Program-made: the position numbers and the translations under genes
Part shown: one piece after another, positions 24,001 through 36,000 of the stretch
Layout: each line of letters starts with the position of its first letter
How positions within the stretch are numbered: the first letter of the stretch is position 1
NCBI RefSeq assembly: GCF_945859705.1
Contig: NC_079134.1
Location: forward strand, 42,400,402 to 42,464,401
DNA length: 64,000 nt
Direction of reading: 5' to 3'
Source of the DNA: Episyrphus balteatus
Lineage: Eukaryota > Arthropoda > Insecta > Diptera > Syrphidae
Notes under the pieces: model-generated
What the model saw: only the letters and a program-made list of their open reading frames with translations
Told to the model about the DNA's origin: nothing
Databases searched by the model: none

Positions 24001-27000
24001 TTTGTTATTGTTCGTGTTTCTTAGTACTTAACTTGAATAAAATGTTTCTTCCAATTTTCCACCCTGTCAATATACATATATTCTCATTTGCATATAGTTT
24101 CACTTGAATCGGTAACCCTAGCCTAGCTACTATAAGCTCACAATAAACCATTAATGACTGACCACTCACGAGTCACGACCGACCAAACCATTCCGTTGGA
24201 CAAAAATCAACAAAAGAACGGAAGAGTAGGGGGACGACAGACGGCACCAACCGGCCAATATACAAAACAACAACATTCAAATACATCGTTAGTAGTTTTC
24301 CCATTACGAAACTAAAGTAATGACGAAGTCACAACACAAACGTCGTCGCTAGTCTCTCTGGTAGCGACTTCGGTCTGTGTTTCCATTTCATTTTAGCCCT
24401 CTTTGGCTTCACACTGACACTCTCTAGTCGTAGTAGTATAACAATCGTTCGTGCTTAGTGTGTCTTTATAAAAATACTAGTTTGGAACATCTATATCATA
24501 CAGGTTTTCTCTTCTACTTACTGAGAGCCAAACACACGACAACACGGTGCAGGGCTAGCTGTATATTTTGAGGTGAGTGATGTCACTCTTTACTTTAGCC
24601 ATTCAAATTCGAAATTCGAATATCGAAAAATCTTTTATGTTAAAATATTTTTAGTTATTGTTGGCTTTTTTCACCGAAAGCGAGTAGAGCCAACAAAACA
24701 ACACAACACAACAACAACAGAAACCAATTGAATCCGGTTACTGAGGTGAGGCCCAAATCGAGCTTTCGCAGTCTTGATTCCAGTTTTGAACCTCACGGAT
24801 TGATTTTTGTCTCTCTATTTCGTGCGCATTTGAGTCAACAGTCTGTTTAGTTGCTTTCTTAAGAAACCTTTTTGGTCGGAATGTGAGGTGAACTTTTTGT
24901 ATTGAATCTTCAAACTCAATTCATTGGAAATAATCTTTTGTGTCGTATGAAGCAATAATAATTTTCCCAGGTGTTAATCGATATTCGAAGTATGTTTATG
25001 AATTTTTTGCTTTTGTGTTTTTCTATTTGTTTGCTACCTTGGTGACACGTCTTTCTGTAATTTTGTTTGCATTTCTTTACAAAAAGAGTCTTACAAATTG
25101 GTTGGAACTTTGGATTGTATAATTTTGTGTTGTTTTTGGGGAGTGGCTCAAAAAAAAAAAAAAAAAATCAAAAGAAACTTGGAACCCTTTGTTATTCAAA
25201 TTTAATGCTTTTTTGGGCGTTTTCGAAAATAATAAATAAATTTGTGAATTTTTTTCGAAGATTAAGTGTAACGATATTCGAAAAAGAAAACTGCATAGTG
25301 TGAGGGTGGTGTAATTCAGATAAAAACCCGATTTGTATATCAAGTTATCCCCTTTCCCATCATCATCATCAGAAGCTCAAAAAAACATTCTCTTTTTTTT
25401 AATTTTCTGTTCACCTTTTTTAAATGAGGCCAATGAACTATCACCTCTCTGTGTGAAATGATGTGCATTTTTTCTAATGCACTTTCTTTGGCTTCTTTTG
25501 TCGTGTATAAAAATAGTGATGGAAATTGAAATACAAAAAAAAAAAAAAAATAGTTGAAGTGGAAAGTTCTACAATCGCGTGCTCGTTGTAAAACTGAAAA
25601 TCTCATTAGTTTACTATAGTCACAAGAATAAAATGAAAAAAGAAAATACCTTTATTACTATTGCAATGACATAAATTATAGCTTAGCTAAAGGTACCCTA
25701 CAACTATTTGCAATTTTTAAGTTGACTTTTTGTTGTTGTTGGTTTTTTTAATAAAATTTTTTTATTGTATCGTTTTGTGTGGGATTGCGAATGAGTAATA
25801 TTATACTTGAGTGAACTATCTTCACCGCAAGACTGTGAGTAATATAAAGTTGAGCTTCTTGATAAAATTTTTTTATAGTTTCTTAATTGAGTTTAAGTGA
25901 GACTTTAATGTCTAATATTATTATAGACTTTCAATGTCAAATTATGTTTAAAACAAAAAACCAACAATAAAAATTACAGTTTTTTCCACACCCCAATGAG
26001 TTGTCTAAATTTATTTATCTTGAACTACTTGCTTAATTACCAAAACAATTGAATTTAAGAAGGTTTTTTTTTTTTTGTAACAAAAGTTGTTTACGTTACG
26101 TGACTACCTTGGTTTAAAAGTTTAACGACATACATATACAAACAAGTATTGTTTTCGTAGTTATCTTATTTTTGTGTTGGTAGGTATACCATCTATAGCT
26201 AACAAAATTTACCATGCCAATTATAATTATTTTATTTGTATTACATTGAGACATTTTGAAGCTTAAGAGCTTTAAATGGTTTTTAATGTTTTTAATGAAG
26301 AATTTAACGGGAAATAAGTTTAATATGCCTAAATACGATAATGAGTTGTTAAATGTTGTTAGATATGTATGTTTTGGACTTTTTAGGGTTCGGGACTTTT
26401 TTTTTCAAATTTCAAATTAATGACGGAGAATACTTTTATTTTTATTTTATTTTTATTATATTTTTTTGTTTTTATTATAAAACATAATAGCAAAATTATA
26501 GTCACTTAAACGAAACTACTTGTAATTAACAAATTTAAAAAATTTTCAATCACCTTTAGAATATCAGAAGAAAATTGCCAACGTTCAAAAATGGATATTT
26601 CTACGAATAAGCTTTAACTGAGTTTTATCTAACTATTGCAAAATTATAATTAATTTATGCACAGCAAAAAAAAAATACTTTTCATTATTTTATATTGAAA
26701 AATATTACATATTTCACATTATTGTGAAATATGTAATAGGTATTACAAAAAACTAACAATTTGCGTACTTGTTATGGAATAATAATTATTTGTTTTTCTT
26801 GAGAAATAAAACAGCAATGCCAAATAACATTTCTTTTGTTCAGTGGTCCTGGTCATTCCGTAACTCGATTATCGCCAACCGATATCGACGATGGTGTTTA
26901 TTTTCGTAACTTCAATGATCACTATCGTCCCATACGATATCGTTTTTTCGCTTTCCGTAACTCGATTATCATCATGAAAATGATTGTTTTTGAACGATTA

Positions 27001-30000
27001 TTGCACGATAACTAAATAGGTATTGTCCTCAGATAATTTTTTCTGAATTAAATCAATGTTATAGGAAATATTAATGTAAATAAGAGCACACAATCTGGCT
27101 CTTGGCGATTCAGGGCTCTTTTAAAATTACAGCATTTTACAACAACGAAAATATACCAGAGATACATATAAACAGTGACAAAAAATTTCCTTACATTTTC
27201 ATAAACATACATTATGTATTAAAAATTTCATTTTACCCGTATCAATGAGCATGAAAACCAAAATGTATCAATAATTAAAAACAAATAATTATGCTTCAAG
27301 TCTGATAAACCAAACTTATCTGAAAATTAAAAAAAAAAATATCATAGAAAAGAAAATTGCATGAGTTTTTGTGGACCATTTTTGAATGCGGCTATTTTTG
27401 GCTCCAAGGTTTTTCAAATACGGCTCCTTACCTCTGGCAACACTGCTGCAATTTTTTACAATTATTTTTCTCTTAAAAAACTCAATTAGTACTTCATTAA
27501 GCACCCTAACTTAGGGTCCCTAAGTATGTTATTCCATGATGACAAACGAGGCGATAGTAATAGACAACAAATTACGGTGATCTGTGATCTATGCATACTT
27601 TTCCTACGATTTTCGGTAACTGATTCTGAATCTGTCACAAAATCATTACGTTTTTCAGACACACTGTCGTTCGAAAAATCTTGGTCAAATTTGTTTTCGA
27701 ATTTTGTCAAATCTGCTCCAATTACTACATATTTATTTATTTCTTATGTGGTTTTTAAATTTTTCGTATCGTGTTTCACTGTGGAACTTCCAAATCAGGA
27801 TAAGTAAATTTTCAAGTTTTCAATAGATTGAGATTGAGGCTGTTGGGAGGTCAACTTAATACATCGAAATTATTTTCTTCGAAGTTCTTTTAAACCTAAG
27901 AAATAAAATAAAATGCAACTTTTAATCATACAAATTTTAGCTTATTTTAAAGCTTGATATTAGTCTTTCATATAAAATTTTGGCTGTATGGCAGGACGCA
28001 CTGTCTTGTTGAAAAATGAACCGGCAATTATATCCAAACAAACTCCAGGCCAAAGGGCTCTTATATATTTTTGCATCTTAAAGGTCGATTCCTCGCAAAA
28101 GATAACATTGTTCCTCACAGCTTAAGTTAAAATAAGATGCTCCCAAGCCCAATGCAATCATTTTTGTCTCACTTCGTTTTTTTAATTCGGCATCAGCATT
28201 TAAGCTCTAAGTTCAGATTTCATGAGCCTTTACCTCGCTGAACTTGATGAAATTACTTTTCTTTAACTTGTCCTGTAGCTCAACTCAGCGTCGCCGACGA
28301 CGCGACCGTTCAGCACCAAAAAACGATCTTCCACTGGGGGCGTAATTTTTGGCTTCATGAGCCTTTTTTTCAGCTCAAAAGTCGCGGTCTCACGACCGGG
28401 CAGTAAAATGTTTGATCAACATTTTTCGAACAGGACTGTATTTTAAAATGATCATTTCTAAACGCAATTTTTTAGATACTTTTGACGTCGTGTTATTTCT
28501 GTTACTTAAACAAATTTGGGATAGGTTTTATTTTGGGATTCGAGTTCAGCACCCCTAAAACCTTCAGAAAGGTATATTTTGATTCTTGTGGAAAAAAAAT
28601 GTTTAATTTTGTTGACCAATTTTAAAAAATAAACATGTTGAATGAGCTGTGTGGCCTAACTAGCAGATAAAATTAAGTCTATTCATTTGAAGACGTCTAA
28701 TACTGGCAGCCCTAGACACATTTTTAATCAAACCTTAATTTTTAATCGTCTGACTCAGAAGTAATTTCAGACAAATAAACTATGGCTTATCTGAACTTAT
28801 AAACAAGCTTAAAGTGTAATGTTAAATTTAACATTCTATCAAAAAAAAAATTGATGCATTCACAATCTTTGAAATTCTTTCAAGTTGATCAGTATTGATG
28901 TTTCTTTTGCGTTCTCAATACATTTTTAACGAAATCATCTTTAAAGATAACATGCTAGCTAGGTCTTCTGCAAAACAAAATACAGTTATTTCTATTTTCA
29001 TACAAATTACAGTAAAGTCCCCATAATTAAAATTTTTCAATAATATTTTACAAAAAATTTCTGAAACATTTTTAACTCCTAATTATTTTAGCAATGTTTC
29101 AACGGTTAGTATCTAAGCATTTTCCTCAAATCTCCAAAAGGGTATTTTAACACTTTGTTTTGAGCTTATGAAAAGTCCCTTAAATCATTTCCCCTAAAAT
29201 AGGCTAGATTTTCATTAAATCAGGATTCTTTTGAACTTCATTAAACCAAAATACACATATTGTGTTCGTTTGCTTTAGATGTTTTTTAAAAATATATGTG
29301 TTTTGAAATACTCAAAGTAAATTTTCTGTTTTTCTATAGTTAAATTCTAGCGAACCACAAGAAATTGAAATTCTACGACCTGCCAATCTTAACAATAAGA
29401 CTATAATCGACGAAATAACTCGCAAATATTCCACAAATAGAGGAAGAGACGCTAGAGAATTAGCACAATTAGTTTCAAAACCACATTTTAAGGCAAGCTC
29501 TTGAGTTTTTTTAATGAAAAATAAATCTTTTAATAAATATTTCTTTATTTACAGGCACTATTAAAAGCCCACGATGAAATAGGAGAACTTTTTGAAAGTC
29601 GAATACACAAAGAAGAAACTCGAAAAGGTCATTATCTCTTCCCTCCCGATATATTAAATAGCAAAATGCCGGTCGAAACTATAAAAATGGTCGGCCTTCG
29701 ACGAAATGTCAACCAACCTCTTGGTTTGACTGTCGAAATAGATGAACACAAACAATTGGTGGTAGCACGTATTTTAGCTGGAGGAGTTATAGACAAACAA
29801 GGACTTTTACATCCTGGCGATGTTATACTCGAAGTAAATGGGGTTCCAGTTCATACTCCTGAAGAACTTCAAAATGAAGTTTCACGGGCCAAAGAGAATC
29901 TCACAATGAAAGTTGGTCCAAATATTGAGGAGGAAATGAGATCAGCTAGAATGGCTATGGCCGGTGGACAGGTAAAAAAGGGACAAAATCTCGAACCAGG

Positions 30001-33000
30001 AAAGAAACTAACGGTAAGTGGTGTTGTAATGTTGTAATAGAGCTTATTATAGCCGTGTTTTATTGGTACTCAGTATTTTACTAAGTAAACATTTTATGCT
30101 GCAAACAACAAAAAACGATAACTTTTATTTATTTTTTATAATCCTATATTGTTGAAGGGTCAAAAATGTATAAGTCTATAAAAACAGTTTCTCTGTAAAC
30201 CAACAAATACAAAACATTTGTTTATCCTCAGCAATCATTTGTTGTTGTTTCCCGTGTAAAATTTTACTGAGCTAAGTACTGAGTTACCAATAAAACACGG
30301 CTTATATAAATTTAGTTTTTGTTGATGTTTTTTTTTTTTTTTATTTAAATGATAACTTGCAAAATTATTGAATATTATTTTATTAATGTGGCATGAATTA
30401 TTGTTTAACGTTATAATGTAGCTGAAAAAATTGGTATCCTTATTCTAAAGTTGATCTTAGTAAAAGTAAGTAACAAAATTGAACATAAATTATATCCAAA
30501 GAAAACAAAACAACGAAAACAGAACCTAAACATAACATACAACTTATACTAATTTGAAAGGATATTCGACTCAATTTTTACATTGATTTTCTTGTTTCTT
30601 TTTTTGTCTGTTTTAGTGCTACATGCGAGCTTTGTTCACCTATATTCCATCAGATGATTCACTATTGCCATGCAAGGAAATTGGACTCGCCTTTAAGCAG
30701 GGAGACATTTTACAGGTACGATTTTTTTCATGGTATTTTAAAATTCTGTTCTACAAAAAGAAATCAATCCAAAAAAAGCGAATACAGCTAATTATAAATT
30801 AGCACGCTATACTCGCATAAGATTGATTAAAACAGAGTCAAATACTAGTGACCTAATTCACATAGTAATTTTTAACATTTTTTTAATCTTTATCATTAGA
30901 GAAAAAACTTTTTGAGAAATGTTTGCATACGGTAATAGCAGAAATGGTTGAATAGTCAATATCCTCCTATCCTAACCGTCATTTTCATTTCAGTTTCTCT
31001 ATTTATGGAATATCTGGGGTCGAACTACGGCATACGTTTGTTAACGTTTTGACTATTGCTCTCTCTATTTAATTAGAAGAAAATGATAGAGACATAAAGC
31101 GTCAATACGTTAACGTACGTATGCCGAGTTCGACCCCTGGTTTAATGCAAGATCAAGTTCGATTCTAGTACCAAACACTCGTTTTTATAAACCAAAGTAG
31201 TATCCCTCTAATTGTTCTGAAAAGCTGTTTCACTGCGTAAGTTTTATCTTTATGTGCCATCCTTCTTCTCTCAGTTACAATTTACCGATTTAACTTCGTT
31301 CCTTGGTAAGGGTTTCCAAGCAGCTCTATTCTTAGCCATCCGCTTCCAAATACAAACGTTGGTTGAGACACCTTTCAGTATTAAAAACTCTCTTTCCCTT
31401 TGGATAAGAAAACCTTTCAAGACTTCAACAAGTCATGTTGAATAGATTCAGATTTGAAACCAAATAAAAGAAAGGCTGGACAGGGTTCATTTTTGTCCAA
31501 CTTTATTCATTATTTTATTAATGATCTTCTTTCCGGATCTTCAATCTACTCAATTGCTTTGCTGATAATATTGGAGATGATTTTATTGACCAATTTGTAT
31601 TTAATAGCCGACGGAATATACATTTTCCAACCCAAACTATTTGCTAATAATAGTATCTTAAGTTTTAAATATTATTTTATAGATTCACAATTTCGCAACC
31701 CTGAGCTGAGAAGTAGAAATCCAACGGAAAAATATGACAAGCTGGACATTGTCTAATGGGGTACCGTCTATGATACGTTTACTTTCAATCAATTGTGTTT
31801 AAATTCTCTTCTTGATGATTCGAATACCTATTTTGTTTTCGTCTATTAACCAAAATAACTAAAACAATTTGTTCTAACTCTTTTTCATGGCTAGCACATG
31901 CGTAATCGATTGTTTCTTCTGATAATGTCGGTACAATTAAGGATTGAAAAGATAAAAAAAAGTAATATGTTTCTATTGTTTACTTCCAAGTAAAGCTCAT
32001 TGTTTGCTTCAAGCAAGATGGTAAATAAACATGAAGCCCATTTTCTTCTACATCAACAAATTCAACAGATCAAAAAATTTTACTGACAGATCGAAGATTT
32101 TTCATCATTTCCAAAACTGATCGTTTGACATCTTCAGCATAGATTTTTAGATTCTTTTAAACTGCATAATTTCGTCTAGATTGAACAAAGGTTTTCCCAG
32201 TACCAGTGGTCTATTGCCATTCGCCTTGTCATTATTGTGGGCTTACAGTCATGTGGGCTGTGCACTCAAACAATCCAATCGAATATGACTTCTTAGCTTG
32301 CCACCTTAGCGATAATCACGTTAAAGTTTAATCATAAGTCTTTTCAAGAAGATTTGGCAGACGGCACAGATTAGTGTGAATTTAGCCCTGATGCTTCTTA
32401 TCACAAAATCACGCGCATAAGTCTACGGTTTTAATTTGTTTTTATGCCCTTTGCATCCAGTTTCACATCATGTGTTGCTCTGATGTCTGTATTGCACTCA
32501 TGTAAACTATCCACTATTTGTCTGTTTAATATTCGTATATTTTACCTTTAGGTCAGAATTGATGAATTTGGATTATCTTTTTCATGGTTCATAACTTGAA
32601 ATTTTAATCTTACGTTGAATAGTCTTCGGCTTGGAGAGCTAGGTCCTTTATTCCGAATACGTCCAAGAAGCTCATTTGAAGTGTTAAGTAACTAGTTCGA
32701 GCTGAATAGACCTAGCTGTCCTATCCCCCATTCCATCGACAAAATTGCTCTACTACCGCTTACTCTATTCCTCGTAATCAGTACGGTGTATTTATTTTTT
32801 ATGCGTTATGGCGTTTTTTTTTCGATGCATGGTTTTTGTATATGACACCTAGTACCATTTGAATTTTGGGTACTCTAAAGATTCTTCTTGTTGTATAAGA
32901 AATTTTCAATGTTTTATTTTATTTATTTGCTTGTTTTTTTTTTACAGATAATAAATGTCAAGGATCCAAATTGGTGGCAAGCCAAAAACATAACAGCAAA

Positions 33001-36000
33001 CAACGATCAAATTGGTTTGATTCCATCACAGGATCTTGAAGAAAGACGAAAAGCTTTTGTAGCTCCGGAAGCAGATTATGTGCACAAAATTGGTATTTGC
33101 GGAACAAGAGTAAGTTCTTTCTCCCTGTGCACTGATTTATTTTTTAATCATTCTAATTGCTTTTCTTATTTAAGATCTCAAAGCGAAAACGCAAGACTAT
33201 GTATCGTTCTGTGGCGAATTGTGAATTCGATAAAGCAGATTTGATGTTGTACGAAGAAGTAACACGAATGCCACCGTTTCGAAGGAAAACTTTAGTTCTA
33301 ATTGGCGTCCAAGGTGTTGGTCGTCGTACATTAAAAAATCGTCTGGTCAACAGTGATCTTGATCGCTTCGGTGCCGTTATACCTCGTAAGTTATATCAAA
33401 ATAAAAATCAACTTTCACTAAACAAAACACCTCATATTTTTAGATACATCCCGTCCAAAACGAGCACTCGAGGAAAATGGTCGTACATATTGGTTCCTCG
33501 ATAGAGAAGATATGGAAGATGAAATTAAACAAAATAATTTCTTAGAATATGGTGAACATAATGGAAATTTATATGGAACTCATTTGCAGTCTATACGGGA
33601 TGTTATTAAACAAGGTTTTTGTTTTCAAATCGAATACAAATAAATTGGTTTAACTAATTTAATTTCAATTTCAGGCAAAATGTGTGTTCTAGATTGTGCA
33701 CCAAATGCATTGAAAATTCTTCACAATAGCCAGGAGTTGATGCCATTTGTTATATTTATAGCCGCACCGGGAATGGAGCAACTAAAACAAATCTATAATG
33801 AGCGCAGGGCTACGGGTTCAAATAAGAATTTAACTGTAAGTTAAGCACATACCACAAGTCATTTACACAATGCATGTATGTACTCATATAGTTCGTCAGG
33901 CCTGCTAAAAGCAATCTATACTTTATTCATATACTGTTTCTATAGGTCTATTTTATGTTTTTGTGCAGGTTTTGCTTTAACTAGTCTACGCCTAGCTACG
34001 TTAGCTTGGTATGCAACTGATGCTTTAAAGAAGCCAATGGCACTTCCTACGCATAATATTTCTTATGGATTTTTGGTTTGTTAATATATGTATGAAATGC
34101 ATCATTCTAAATGCTCCACTAAGACATTTTTTTGCAGGGGTAATGCCTCTTGCGAAGAAGATTTCGAAATCCTTACTATTGAACTATCTCGTACTTTTTT
34201 TTGAAATATGTTAATATGTTATGTCAAAGACTCCAGCGATGGTATAAAAGATCCAATAATTAAATTTATATAATTGAATAATTGAGAGTAGTCGATATAT
34301 TAAAGAATTGATAGTATTACATAAATAATTGAATCGGTTATTACAAAAAACCACTTGAGTCACACCTTATTCAAAATCGATGCTTATTCTGGGTAAAAAG
34401 CAGATTAAGATAATACATTCCTTCCCCTTCAAATTATAACGGTTATTCCAAAAACAACTTAAGTCTAGGGACTTGAGAGGTTTTTGCATGCACTGTTTGA
34501 TGGAAGGTAGTTATATCCGGCTGAGTTTAAAATTTGCATCGTCCTGATTGTTTCAACAATATTCCAGTCTTCAATTTGGATAATATTTGCCACACATATA
34601 GAGGATTTCTTTTTGATGAAACGGTTGGTGACCCAACCCAAATAAGAATGATGGAGAATATGATTATGCTTGAGCATGAAACAGTTTTTATTGGTTCCTG
34701 AAAAATTCAAAATGTTGGACTTAGTTGGTTTTTGAAATGACCGATTCAATTAAAAATATATTAAAAGGTTTAAAAAAGAAAACTTTTGACTGTTGTTAGC
34801 CGATCTTAATTTGATTGTACCAATTTAGTTGCAAGATTCTCAGCTCATCAGGCTTTGGACTGGGTTGGGGACGGAAACGTCTGCTTCAGCATTTTTCTTA
34901 AACTTGAATTTAGATAATATTGCCTTTACTTCGTCCGAGCCGGATGGAGTACAGAAGAATATTTTTCTAAATCTTCAATATCGAGTGTTACCACACTAAT
35001 ATGTTCCGTGGTCAATTATGCTGATAAGTAACCTTACGAGTTCGTTTTTACATTAGGTATATAGCAATAGGTTTGTTCAACACTATTTTATGGACTGAAT
35101 AAGGAAAATTTTCAAATTTCTGGACAGCCCTCCAAAGTTAAAGCCTTAAGTTTGCGCTGGTCAATGTACAGGCCCATGAAATTCAATCAAAAAGGGAAAT
35201 ATTTTCAATTAAAAAATGTTATTACACTTTTCATAAACTTAATTTGGTAAAAAATGTGAAAAATAAAAATTAGAGACCAACAAAAAAAAACGATAAACAT
35301 TTATTTCATAAAAAAAACTATTAAAAACAATATTTAAAATAAAACAATTTAAAATTAAATATTATACTTTTAGCTTCACTTTTTTGCTTAAATTGCTCGA
35401 AAAATTTCTGTTATCAACGCTTCATAATATTTTTCTACAAATCTACAATTTTTTCCTGAAATACAAGAGTATATTATAAGTTGAAAAGTTTTAGAATATT
35501 CCATGGTTCGTTTTTAGAATAAATGTTCTGAGTACAAAACACCATTACGCATACCTTAATCATGCTTCATCATCAGTGATTTGAAAGACCAATTCATAGA
35601 CACCACTCTATTGTACAACTTAAACAAAAGTACTTATTTTCTTAAAGCTTTCCGAAATGTTTATCAGGGTGAGTATATTTAGTATATTTGGAATACCTAC
35701 ACTTGAACCAAGCTGTAAATTTATTCAGTTATTCCTTATCATTGACAAGGGTGCAATCGGACATGCGATTTGTATTAGGTAAAAGTCACATACGAGCATA
35801 CGAGAAATTTCAATGTGACTGTCAACTATCACAAATCATCTTAGTCAATTTAGTTCATGGTTTTTAAGGGCTATCATAAATTCATAATAAAACCCTGATT
35901 TAAAATAATATCGCCTCCAAGCGACCACAAAAGATTTGGGTTTGTTTGTAGGTGGACCCCATACAAATTCAGTTAAATAAAAAACAAGGAGGTCGGTATT

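Larger units (their letters stand above)
6644..29339 (+). other. vari: vari intron 2, 22.7 kb, transposon-filled
   Basis: Bounded by a GTAAGT donor and a TTTCTATAG acceptor. Apart from the elements listed separately, the DNA is AT-rich and shows no other credible host coding exon beyond the microexon candidate at 11175. Stretches such as 6700-7500, 10100-11150, 13250-14150, 20500-21950, 23150-24100, 24950-26700 and 28650-29330 show nothing recognisable beyond simple A/T runs. If the microexon is used, this interval is two introns. Confidence 0.7.

Noticed and set aside
27486..27807. Overlapping plus and minus frames rich in Ser/Glu/Val
   Set aside because: Both arise from one short palindrome-like stretch with no homology or splice context; probably transposon debris.
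34465..34749. 94-codon minus-strand frame downstream of vari exon 9
   Set aside because: Intronic, no recognised domain, ordinary A/T-rich composition; kept out for lack of support.
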